DNA of 64,000 bases from an uncultured Pelagibacteraceae bacterium. GTDB taxonomy: Bacteria; Pseudomonadota; Alphaproteobacteria; Pelagibacterales; Pelagibacteraceae. Under the pieces are notes generated by a model that was not told the DNA's origin, made no database searches, and saw nothing but the letters and a program-made list of their open reading frames with translations. The stretch is from contig CACDFI010000001.1 of NCBI GenBank assembly GCA_902551985.1, positions 1-64,000 of the forward strand, read 5' to 3'. Every line of letters begins with the position of its first letter. The first letter of the stretch is position 1. The position numbers and the translations under genes are program-made. Shown here in pieces: positions 33,820 to 42,010 of this stretch.

Positions 33820-34373
33820 TATATATAATTGATCATCAAGACTCTTTTACCTGGAACGTTGTTCATCAATTTTCCCAATTTGATAAAGTTATTTGCACAA
33901 ATTATTTTGAATTAAATAATAACTTACTTGAAAAATCTGACACAATAGTTCTATCACCAGGTCCTGGATCTCCCAAAGATTATCCAAGTACATCAAAGCT
34001 TTATAAAAAATTTAAGGGAAGAAAAAAAATAATAGGAATATGTCTCGGCTATCAACAAATTTTATTTTGTGAAAAAGCAAAAATTATTCAACAAAAAAAT
34101 ATTTTCCACGGATATCAATCGGAAGTTAAAGTAACAAACAACAAATCAATCTTTAAAAAAAATTCAAAATTTAAAGTTGGCAGATATCACTCATTAAAAT
34201 TAAAAGAGCCATTTTCAGCTAAAAATTTTGAAATAACGATCAGATGCTCAAACACTGGTATTGCAATGGGTTTTGAAAACATTAAAGATGATGTATATGG
34301 ATTTCAATTTCACCCAGAATCTTTTTTAACAAAAAATGGTAAATTACTTATTAAAAAAATCCTATCAGCGTAA
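33816..34373 (+). CDS. pabA: glutamine amidotransferase component of aminodeoxychorismate/anthranilate synthase
   Basis: A 185-residue class I glutamine amidotransferase. It has the opening IIDHQDSFTWNV, SPGPGSP, nucleophile Cys76 in GICLGYQ (usually GHQ), and the His-Glu of FQFHPESF. It supplies ammonia to the pabB product. It overlaps pabB by ATGA. Confidence 0.88.
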   Translation: MIYIIDHQDSFTWNVVHQFSQFDKVICTNYFELNNNLLEKSDTIVLSPGPGSPKDYPSTSKLYKKFKGRKKIIGICLGYQQILFCEKAKIIQQKNIFHGYQSEVKVTNNKSIFKKNSKFKVGRYHSLKLKEPFSAKNFEITIRCSNTGIAMGFENIKDDVYGFQFHPESFLTKNGKLLIKKILSA

Positions 34374-35106
34374 TACACTTAAAGAGATTAAATTTAATGA
34401 TCTTTGGAATAAAAATGGTGTCTTTACTACAATGTGGATATACAGCAAGCCACCAAAAATTCTTTTTTTTAAATCACATATTCAAAATTTAATAAAATCT
34501 TTAAAAGCTTATAAAATTAGCGAGGATAATATTAAAAATATTATTTTAAATTTAATAAAAAAAAATGTTAATAAAAAAATTTCTTACAATCATTTACTCA
34601 GAATTGCTTTAAATAAAAAAATTATATCTGTTTCTATTAGGGAAAGAGTAATACCAAAAAGTAAATTTAGTTTGAAATTAGTAAAATATGAGAGAGTAAA
34701 ACCTGAGTATAAAAACCTGAAATATAAAAAAATATTAGAATTTTTGTCAAAAATGAATACATCAAAACAGGATATCGCTTTATGTGTAAATAATAAAATT
34801 CTTGAAACTGGAACTTCAAATCTTTTGTTTGTTTATAAAAAAAAGATTTATTCGCCAAAATCGAATTATTATAAAGGAACAAATATAAAGTTTTATGAAA
34901 AAAAATTTCGTATTATTAAAAAGGATATTTACCTAAAGAATATCAAGCAGTTTGAAGAAATTATATTAGTTGGATCAGGAAAAGGTGTTGTATCTGTAAA
35001 TTTTATAGAAGGTTATAATTGGAAAAGAAAAAGTAAAGAAACGTTTAATAAAATTTTTAAAACTTTTAAAAATGAATTCAGCAAAAATACATATAAATAT
35101 AACTAA
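34336..35106 (+). CDS. pabC: aminodeoxychorismate lyase-like PLP fold-type IV enzyme
   Basis: A 256-residue protein with features of class IV aminotransferases: FTTMWIYSKPPKILFFKSHI near the start resembles the family opening, and GTSNLLFVYKKKIYSP resembles the conserved E.g.sN.f....g...TP segment. PabC releases pyruvate from aminodeoxychorismate to give p-aminobenzoate. Sequence similarity is modest by eye; its position after pabBA supports the call. The frame starts within the end of pabA, so the exact start is uncertain. Confidence 0.7.
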   Translation: MVNYLLKKSYQRNTLKEIKFNDLWNKNGVFTTMWIYSKPPKILFFKSHIQNLIKSLKAYKISEDNIKNIILNLIKKNVNKKISYNHLLRIALNKKIISVSIRERVIPKSKFSLKLVKYERVKPEYKNLKYKKILEFLSKMNTSKQDIALCVNNKILETGTSNLLFVYKKKIYSPKSNYYKGTNIKFYEKKFRIIKKDIYLKNIKQFEEIILVGSGKGVVSVNFIEGYNWKRKSKETFNKIFKTFKNEFSKNTYKYN

Positions 35107-35504
35107 TGAGAGACCCAAATAATCCATGTCTTTTTTGTAATGTTCCATCAAGTGAGTATATATTTAAAAATAATTTAGCCTTTTCTACTTTTGATTCTTA
35201 TCCAGTTTCAAAATATCATGCGCTAATAATTCCAAAGAGACATGTTGAGAACTATTTTGATATGTCAGAGGAAGAAGTTGTATCCTGTAATAAGCTAATA
35301 AAAAAAATAAAAAATAAAATTCAAAAACTTGATCCAACAGTAGAAGGTTTTAATATTGGCACAAATTCAGGTAAAATAGCAGGGCAATCAATAATGCATT
35401 GCCATATACATTTGATTCCACGAAGAAAAAATGATGTGGATAACCCGCAAGGAGGTGTGAGGGGAGTTATACCTTCAAAACAGCATTATAAGCGTAAAAA
35501 ATAA
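35106..35504 (+). CDS. HIT-family nucleotide hydrolase
   Basis: A 132-residue HIT protein. The histidine triad appears as HCHIHLIPRR, and an N-terminal CLFC pair (about 9-12) could bind zinc as in Hint-type proteins. These enzymes hydrolyse nucleotide phosphoramidates or dinucleotide polyphosphates. It starts in a TAATG overlap with pabC. Confidence 0.9.
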   Translation: MRDPNNPCLFCNVPSSEYIFKNNLAFSTFDSYPVSKYHALIIPKRHVENYFDMSEEEVVSCNKLIKKIKNKIQKLDPTVEGFNIGTNSGKIAGQSIMHCHIHLIPRRKNDVDNPQGGVRGVIPSKQHYKRKK

Positions 35505-35599
35505 ATTTTTACAATATACCAGTGCTAAAATGTCACTTTATCGTAGTTGATCTATTTTAATAAGTATACTAAGAATCCAATTGCGGAAGGAACACCATA

Positions 35600-36400
35600 A
35601 TGATTTCAACAAATCCATTTTTTATTTTATCCCAGAGTGTACCGGCTATTTTAATGCAATCGTTCGTTATACTTATGGGTGTTTTAATACTAGTGGGGAC
35701 TGTTATGGATATTATCCATAAAAAAAATGTTAAATACTTTTTTCAAAATGCAAAAAAAGCAAAATTGTCAGCTAAAAAGGAGTTAACAACATATGAAAGA
35801 ATATCAGTAATATCAAAGACTATTGCAAGTGATATAGCAACTACTTCTGAGTTAGGAGCAGGTAAAAGAAGATTGGCACATGTAATGGGAATGTATGGAA
35901 CAATTCTGTTTTGGGTTGGATCAGTTGTGATGATATTTTTTTATACTTCTCCAAATTCAGTAACACCTGCCATTTGGCCAATCATTTGGCATGTTGGTGC
36001 AGCTTTAACAGTTCTAGGTGGTGGTTGGTTTTGGTTTTTTTTAAGAGTTGATGTCTACTCGGAAGCTCAACCATGGTACAGAATAATCCAAGCAGACTTA
36101 TTTGTACTTGCATTGATTGCATCCTCATTATTCGGATTAATTTGGTCATATCTTCAATCTTTAAACTTAGTAGGCAGATGGGATGATTTTGTATTTTTAG
36201 GATTATTTATAATTGCAAATTTAGTTTTATTTGGCGGCGTATATTGGTCTAAATTTGCACATATGTTTTATAAACCTGGTGCCGCTTTACAGAAAAATTT
36301 AGCAGAAGCTGACGGATCTAGAGATAATCTTCCACCAGAAGCTGATGCTCCTGAGCAATTTGGCCTAGGTATAAAAAGAGAAGAGCCAAAACATTATTAA
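35600..36400 (+). CDS. aprM: AprM-type membrane anchor of APS reductase
   Basis: A 266-residue inner-membrane protein with five or so helices. Histidines in or near helices (RLAHVMGMYG, IIWHVGAAL, KFAHMFYKPG) could bind heme or contact quinone. It directly precedes aprB and aprA, as the AprM anchor does in sulfur oxidisers and SAR11. It would pass electrons from sulfite oxidation by AprBA to the quinone pool. The role is by position and topology; the sequence alone would only say NarI-like or unknown membrane protein. Confidence 0.8.
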   Translation: MISTNPFFILSQSVPAILMQSFVILMGVLILVGTVMDIIHKKNVKYFFQNAKKAKLSAKKELTTYERISVISKTIASDIATTSELGAGKRRLAHVMGMYGTILFWVGSVVMIFFYTSPNSVTPAIWPIIWHVGAALTVLGGGWFWFFLRVDVYSEAQPWYRIIQADLFVLALIASSLFGLIWSYLQSLNLVGRWDDFVFLGLFIIANLVLFGGVYWSKFAHMFYKPGAALQKNLAEADGSRDNLPPEADAPEQFGLGIKREEPKHY

Positions 36401-36434
36401 TATGATAAAGAACTTAAAGGAGAAAATATAAATT

Positions 36435-36905
36435 ATGTCAACTTTTGTTTACATGACTAGATGTGATGGCTGTGGTCATTGTGTGGATATTTGTCCATCA
36501 GATATAATGCATATCGATGAAACGATAAGAAGAGCAAAAAATATTGAGCCAAACTTTTGTTGGGAATGTTATTCATGTGTAAAAGCATGCCCTAACCATG
36601 CAATTGATGTAAGAGGTTATGCAGATTTTGCTCCTATGGGTCATAGTGTAAGAGTTAGAAGAGAAGAAGAAAAAGGAACTATATCTTGGAGAATAAAATT
36701 TAGAAATGGAACTGAGAAGAATTTTGTTTCGCCTATAACAACCAAACCTTGGGGAAAGTTTATTCCAAAATTAGCAGATGGTGATAAGCCAAATCAAGGA
36801 GAGATTAACTCTCAAATTTTATATTCAGAACCAGAGGGATTAAATACAAATAAAGAGTTACCAAAAGTTGATAAGAGTGCTTTTAAAAAAGGAGTTTATT
36901 ATTAA
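36435..36905 (+). CDS. aprB: adenylylsulfate (APS) reductase beta subunit
   Basis: A 156-residue iron-sulfur protein with two [4Fe-4S] motifs: Cys10, 13, 16, 20 (CDGCGHCVDICP) and Cys42, 45, 48, 52 (CWECYSCVKACP). The rest matches the AprB tail that wraps around AprA. It carries electrons between the AprA flavin and the membrane. It ends in a TAATG overlap with aprA. Confidence 0.95.
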   Translation: MSTFVYMTRCDGCGHCVDICPSDIMHIDETIRRAKNIEPNFCWECYSCVKACPNHAIDVRGYADFAPMGHSVRVRREEEKGTISWRIKFRNGTEKNFVSPITTKPWGKFIPKLADGDKPNQGEINSQILYSEPEGLNTNKELPKVDKSAFKKGVYY

Positions 36906-38761
36906 TGGCTAGAAAAACGATTGTAGAAAATTGTGATATCTTAGTTGTCGGTGGAGGCATGGCTGGAACTGGAGCAACTTTCGAAGCTAGACATTGGGGA
37001 AGAGATTTAAAAATAGTTTGTGTTGAAAAGGCTAATATAGATAGAAGTGGTGCTGTAGCTCAAGGTCTATATGCAATCAATTGCTATATGGGAATGCAGT
37101 GGGGTGAAAACCAACCAGAGGACCACGTAAGATATGCGAGAAATGATTTAATGGGTTTGGTTAGAGAGGATCTTGGATATGACATGGCGCGTCATGTAGA
37201 TTCAACTGTTCACATGTTTGATGAGTGGGGTCTACCTATGATGAAAAATAAAGAGACAGGCCGTTATCAAAGAGAGGGTAAATGGCAAATAATGATACAC
37301 GGTGAAAGTTACAAACCAATTGTTGCAGAAGCAGCAAAAAAATCTGCGGATAAAATTTACAATAGAATAATGATCACTCATCTTTTAATGGATGAGAACA
37401 ATGAAAATAGAGTTGGTGGTGCAGTTGGATTTAATATGAGAACTGGTGACTACCACGTATTTAAATCAAAAACAGTTATTGTCGCTGCAGGTGGGGCTTC
37501 ACATATCTTCAAACCTAGAGCTGTTGGTGAGGGAATGGGAAGAACTTGGTATGCGCCATGGAGTAATGGATCAGCATATGCATTACCTATTGCTGCAGGA
37601 GCTAAAATGACTCAAATGGAGAATAGAATTGTACTCTGTAGATTTAAAGATGGTTATGGTCCTGTTGGAGCATATTTTTTACATTTAAAAACATATACTC
37701 AAAATGCAAATGGTGAAAATTATGAGAAAAAATGGTACGAAAAAACAAAAGAATTAGTTGGAGAATACATTGATCATCATCCTACTCCTACATGTTTACG
37801 TAACCATGCCTTTATTCAAGAGACTATGGCAGGTGGCGGGCCAATTCATATGGTTACGAAAGAAGCATTCCAAGATCCACACCTAGAAACAGTTGGATGG
37901 GAAAACTTCTTAGGAATGACAGTTGGACAAGCAGTTGTATGGGCTTCTCAAAATATCGATCCAAAATATACAAATCCCGAATTAACAACATCTGAACCAT
38001 ACGTTATGGGTTCTCATGCTACATGCTCAGGCGCATGGGTTAGTGGACCAGAAGATTTATCTCCGCCTGAATATTTCTGGGGATATAACAGAATGACGAC
38101 AATAGAGGGCTTATTTGGAGCTGGCGATACAGTGGGTGGAAGTGCTCACAAATTCTCTTCTGGATCATTTACCGAGGGAAGATTAGCTGCAAAAGCTGCT
38201 GTAAAATATATTGAAGATCAAAAAGCTAATGATATTAAGGTAAGCGATAAGCAGTGTGATGATTTTAAAGAAACTATCTACAAACCACTCGAAAATTATA
38301 CTGTTGGAAGAAACGAAATAACTGGAGGAACTGTGTCTCCGAGTTATATTTCACCAATCCAGGGCTTACAAAGATTGCAAAAAATTATGGATGAGTATGT
38401 AGGTGGTATTAGCTACAATTACATGACTAACGAAAATACTCTTAAAAAAGGTTTAGAACTACTTGCATGGCTTGAAGAAGATCTGGAAAATGTAGGAGCC
38501 GAGGACTATCATCAACTGATGAGAGCCTGGGAGCTTAAACATAGAACTATCACATCTCAATGCGTTACAGAACATACCTTGTTTAGACAAGAAACTCGTT
38601 GGCCAGGATATTACTACAGAGGCGATTATATGAAACTAGATGATGAAAATTGGCATTGCCTAACTTTATCTAGAAGAGACCCAAAGACAGGTAAGTTTAC
38701 TATGGAAAAGGCACCTGTTTATCATATAGTTGATGAAAAAGAGAAAAAAGAAGCTTCTTAG
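36905..38761 (+). CDS. aprA: adenylylsulfate (APS) reductase alpha subunit
   Basis: A 618-residue flavoprotein of the AprA family. The FAD-binding start is ILVVGGGMAGTGATFEA at about 13-29, and NRIVLCRFKDGYGPVGAYF and GGPIHMVTKEAF are AprA-type segments. It converts sulfite plus AMP to APS, releasing two electrons. In an aerobic SAR11-like cell the oxidative direction is expected. The sulfite would come from the xsc and suyAB products encoded just downstream. No sat gene lies in this window. Confidence 0.95.
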   Translation: MARKTIVENCDILVVGGGMAGTGATFEARHWGRDLKIVCVEKANIDRSGAVAQGLYAINCYMGMQWGENQPEDHVRYARNDLMGLVREDLGYDMARHVDSTVHMFDEWGLPMMKNKETGRYQREGKWQIMIHGESYKPIVAEAAKKSADKIYNRIMITHLLMDENNENRVGGAVGFNMRTGDYHVFKSKTVIVAAGGASHIFKPRAVGEGMGRTWYAPWSNGSAYALPIAAGAKMTQMENRIVLCRFKDGYGPVGAYFLHLKTYTQNANGENYEKKWYEKTKELVGEYIDHHPTPTCLRNHAFIQETMAGGGPIHMVTKEAFQDPHLETVGWENFLGMTVGQAVVWASQNIDPKYTNPELTTSEPYVMGSHATCSGAWVSGPEDLSPPEYFWGYNRMTTIEGLFGAGDTVGGSAHKFSSGSFTEGRLAAKAAVKYIEDQKANDIKVSDKQCDDFKETIYKPLENYTVGRNEITGGTVSPSYISPIQGLQRLQKIMDEYVGGISYNYMTNENTLKKGLELLAWLEEDLENVGAEDYHQLMRAWELKHRTITSQCVTEHTLFRQETRWPGYYYRGDYMKLDDENWHCLTLSRRDPKTGKFTMEKAPVYHIVDEKEKKEAS

Positions 38762-38779
38762 AACTCAATAGATCATAAA

Positions 38780-39130
38780 ATGGCTTTATTAGATAAATCC
38801 GATGAGGAAATTATTAAAATAGCCGAACCTATTTGGGCAAACTTAGTTAAATCTTCAAATATTAAAGATTATGGTGGATTTACAAGAGATTTGTCATCAC
38901 AGATGATGTACGGAGCAAATGAGGTTGAGTTAGGTAAGCAATGGGCAAGTAATAAACTTATTTCAAGTTTAGCAGAAGGCTGTAAGGCAATAGGGTGCTT
39001 AAGACGTGGACTTTATATAACTATACTTTACAAACAAACTAGCACTGAAATACCAGGAGATTTCTTAGGTCGACTTGTTCTTGGAGACGAAGGGGACGAG
39101 GTTAAAGTTTTTGGGGCAACAATCTTTTAA
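38780..39130 (+). CDS. conserved-looking 116-residue protein following aprA
   Basis: I do not recognise this protein. It is soluble, with no signal peptide or membrane helix. A helical first half is followed by AEGCKAIGCLRRGLYITILYK, with two cysteines four residues apart, and a beta-rich end (EVKVFGATIF). It starts 18 bases after aprA and is clearly part of the aprMBA operon. A role in Apr assembly or sulfur handling is an inference from position. Confidence 0.6.
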   Translation: MALLDKSDEEIIKIAEPIWANLVKSSNIKDYGGFTRDLSSQMMYGANEVELGKQWASNKLISSLAEGCKAIGCLRRGLYITILYKQTSTEIPGDFLGRLVLGDEGDEVKVFGATIF

Positions 39131-39180
39131 ATAAGTAAAAAATTATTTGCTTTTAATACAACTTGTGGTATCCCGCGAGT

Positions 39181-39327
39181 ATGTTTCAAATAATAAATCA
39201 AAATTTAAAAAAATTACCTTCATTATTTGAAAATCAATTAAGCAAAATAATTAAATCATTTTTATATCTTTTTATTTTCTTTGCTTGGGGCATTATAATT
39301 TTAAGCACTGCTCAAAATTTTATATAA
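39181..39327 (+). CDS. possible 48-residue single-helix membrane protein
   Basis: An open frame in the 246-base gap between the apr operon and tauE encodes a polar N-terminal half (MFQIINQNLKKLPSLFENQ) and one membrane helix (about 26-42, FLYLFIFFAWGIIIL). It fits a small membrane protein, but there is no Shine-Dalgarno, so it is only a candidate. Apart from this the gap shows nothing else. Confidence 0.4.
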   Translation: MFQIINQNLKKLPSLFENQLSKIIKSFLYLFIFFAWGIIILSTAQNFI

Positions 39328-39376
39328 AACATTCATATTTATTGACTTTCAACTATTAGAAGAATAGTTACTGCTT

Positions 39377-40462
39377 ATGGAGTATTTTCTTCCAATTGCA
39401 CAAGTTGAAATCAATATCTTATACATTTTTGGTTTAAGTTTAGCTGTAGGAATTTTATCAGGTTTGTTTGGAGTAGGTGGAGGTTTTTTAATGACACCAT
39501 TTTTAATTTTTATGGGTGTGCCACCAATTTATGCTGTTCCAAATGAAGCAAGCAACATTCTTGGAACTTCTGTTTCAGGTTCTACAACACATTATCTTAA
39601 AGGAACGCTTGACTATAAAATGGGGTTCATGATTGTAATAGGTGGGACAGTAGGAACAGTTCTTGGAATTATTACTTTTTCATATTTTAAAGATATTGGA
39701 AAAATAAATGTAGTTATTTCTCTTGCATATATGTACATCCTAGCAATTTTAGGAACTTTTATGTTAATTCAAGGTGTTTCAGAAATTGATAAAGCTAGAA
39801 AAAAAATTACTGAAAGAAAAAAATTACATAAACACTATTGGATACATGGATTGCCTTTGAGAATGCGTTTTAAAAAATCTCAACTTTATGAAAGTGCGTT
39901 CACTCCTATTATAATTGGTCTAATTGTTGGTTTTATAGCAGCGATTATGGGTATAGGAGGTGCTTTTATATTAGTTCCTGCAATGATTTACATTATAGGA
40001 ATGCCAACAAGACTAATTCCAGGCACTTCTCTTTTTGTAACTATATTTATAAGTGCAATTGTAACTATTCTTCATGCATTAAATTATGGGACAATAGATT
40101 TAATTTTAGTTTTTGTTTTAATCTTGGGATCAATAATTGGAGTACAGTTTGGTCAAAAAATTGGAGAAAAAATTGATAGTTCAGAATTCAAAACTATTTT
40201 AGCAATTCTTTTACTACTAGTTGGTATTGCTATTGCATACGATACTTTTATCAAAGATGAAAATTCTATTAATGCTGGTGTAAATACAACCGAAAACTTA
40301 GGAGCTTTAAGTCAATTTATTTTAAGTTTTTCAGAAGATATGCCAATATTTTATGGCCTTACTTCAGTGCTGCTTGCAGTAGTTCTTGGAGTTGGCGCAG
40401 CAATGATAAGAAGAGTTTATTCCAATTGGAACGACTCAAGGTTAGCTAAATTGAAAAAGTAA
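39377..40462 (+). CDS. tauE: TauE/SafE-family exporter, likely for sulfite or a sulfonate
   Basis: A 361-residue membrane protein with eight or nine helices and the two family repeats: GLFGVGGGFLMTPFLIFMGV at about 31-50 and AIMGIGGAFILVPAMIYIIG in the second half. TauE/SafE proteins export sulfite or sulfoacetate-type anions. It lies between aprMBA and suyAB, abutting suyB convergently without a gap, so sulfite export during sulfonate breakdown is the likely role. Some members of the family carry other anions. Confidence 0.85.
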   Translation: MEYFLPIAQVEINILYIFGLSLAVGILSGLFGVGGGFLMTPFLIFMGVPPIYAVPNEASNILGTSVSGSTTHYLKGTLDYKMGFMIVIGGTVGTVLGIITFSYFKDIGKINVVISLAYMYILAILGTFMLIQGVSEIDKARKKITERKKLHKHYWIHGLPLRMRFKKSQLYESAFTPIIIGLIVGFIAAIMGIGGAFILVPAMIYIIGMPTRLIPGTSLFVTIFISAIVTILHALNYGTIDLILVFVLILGSIIGVQFGQKIGEKIDSSEFKTILAILLLLVGIAIAYDTFIKDENSINAGVNTTENLGALSQFILSFSEDMPIFYGLTSVLLAVVLGVGAAMIRRVYSNWNDSRLAKLKK

Positions 40463-41629
40463 CTAGGCGCTTCTATACAGTTTAGTCATTACAAACTCTT
40501 TATGACCCAATGCCTCTGCACAGGTTAATCTTCCATTTGCAACTCTAATAGTTGATTTTATCAATTCATCACCAGCTTGACTTAAATTCATTTCTCTTGA
40601 AAGAATTTTAGATACATCAACATCAATATGCTCGCTCATAGTTTTTGCAGTTAGTGGATTTGCTGTCAATTTAATCACTGGTTCTATTGGATTTCCAATA
40701 ATATTACCTTGTCCTGTTGGAAACAGATGAATATTAAAGCCGCCAGCAGCTTGTAAAGTAACACATTCTGCTGCAGCTGATGATGTGTCCATAAAGTATA
40801 AACCAGCTCCTTTTGTTGGCTCCTCTGCAGGTTCCAGTACATCTATAAATTGACATCCACCAATTTTTTGAAAGTTACCAAAAGCCTTTTCTTCAATAGT
40901 CGTCAATCCACCTGCTATATTTCCAGCTGTAGGTTGACTTTCAGACAGATCGTCTGTTGCTTCTTTCAAAATAAAATCATTATAATCATTCCATGTTTTT
41001 TTAAATTTTGCTTGTGCCTCAGGTGTTTTACCTCTTTTTTCACAAACAGTTTCAGCTCCTGTTAATTCTGATGTTTCACCAAAACATAAATGAACTCCTA
41101 ATGGCTCCAATTTGTCCATAAGATTTCCAACTGTTGGGTTTGATGCTAGTCCAGATGTTGTATCAGACTCACCACATTTAACTGAAATCCATAAGTCACT
41201 TAGAGGACATTCTTCTCTTTGTTTTTCAGATGCCCACATTGAAAATTCTTGTGCTTTTTTGGATACTTTTGCAATCGTATCAATATCTCCAACTCCTTCA
41301 ATACTAAAGCCTTCAACCGGTTTACCTGTTTTTGCAATTGCATCTACAATTCGTTTTGTCCATTTAGGCTCAATACCAACTACTATTACTGCAGCAACGT
41401 TAGGATTTTTTCCAGTTCCGATCATTGTTCTAAAATGTAATTCTAAGTCAGCACCAAACTGTAATCGTCCATAAGAATGAGGTAAAGCTATAGTACCTTT
41501 AATATTATTTGCTACAGCTTCTGCACATGCATTTGAAATATCATCAACTGGAAGAATTATGACATGGTTACGTGTTCCAGCTCGACCATTTTCTCTTTTA
41601 TAACCTAAAAAACTCTTTGGAATTTCCAT
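40463..41629 (-). CDS. suyB: sulfolactate sulfo-lyase subunit beta (UxaA family)
   Basis: A 388-residue protein of the altronate/galactarate dehydratase family, with [15 protein letters not shown] at the start, [19 protein letters not shown] near residue 157, and a late [18 protein letters not shown]. SuyAB splits (R)-sulfolactate to pyruvate and sulfite. The SuyB size, the separate small SuyA gene and the neighbouring xsc, tauE and apr genes favour SuyB over a sugar-acid dehydratase. It follows suyA with a 3-base gap. Confidence 0.85.
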   Translation of the reverse strand: MEIPKSFLGYKRENGRAGTRNHVIILPVDDISNACAEAVANNIKGTIALPHSYGRLQFGADLELHFRTMIGTGKNPNVAAVIVVGIEPKWTKRIVDAIAKTGKPVEGFSIEGVGDIDTIAKVSKKAQEFSMWASEKQREECPLSDLWISVKCGESDTTSGLASNPTVGNLMDKLEPLGVHLCFGETSELTGAETVCEKRGKTPEAQAKFKKTWNDYNDFILKEATDDLSESQPTAGNIAGGLTTIEEKAFGNFQKIGGCQFIDVLEPAEEPTKGAGLYFMDTSSAAAECVTLQAAGGFNIHLFPTGQGNIIGNPIEPVIKLTANPLTAKTMSEHIDVDVSKILSREMNLSQAGDELIKSTIRVANGRLTCAEALGHKEFVMTKLYRSA

Positions 41630-41632
41630 TAC

Positions 41633-41920
41633 TTACCATTTTTTTGTTTTAACATTATGAACATGAACATGCTCACCTTTTTTAATATTTTTAACTACTT
41701 TTCCAATATCATGACCATATTTTAATATTGTATCCCCCTCATTAAGGTCAATCATTGCAATTTTATGACCTAAAGGTATTTCATTTTTTGATTGAATTGA
41801 CACAGATTTATCATTTTCCATAATCCAACAATTACAGTCTTGATTTGGCGTTATTTTTTCAATAACAACAACACCTACATTATCTTTTTCATCGTGAATT
41901 ATTATATCTGTGTTAGACAT
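41633..41920 (-). CDS. suyA: sulfolactate sulfo-lyase subunit alpha (SAF domain)
   Basis: A 95-residue SAF-domain protein of the UxaA N-terminal type (IPLGHKIAMIDLNEGDTILKYG in the middle, the end HVHNVKTKKW). As SuyA it pairs with SuyB. The His-x-His near the end could help bind metal. It is divergent from xsc, with a 90-base promoter region between them; this pairing of two sulfite-releasing enzymes is itself good evidence for the pathway. Confidence 0.85.
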   Translation of the reverse strand: MSNTDIIIHDEKDNVGVVVIEKITPNQDCNCWIMENDKSVSIQSKNEIPLGHKIAMIDLNEGDTILKYGHDIGKVVKNIKKGEHVHVHNVKTKKW

Positions 41921-42010
41921 TGTGACGATTTCTTTATTTGAATTTTCGTTAATCTTATATATTAATCGGACACTTTAACAAATAAAAAAAGATTTTAGAA
42001 AGGCTTAACT

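Noticed and set aside
41112-41474. 120-residue plus-strand frame opposite suyB
   Set aside because: Antisense shadow of a gene with clear family motifs.
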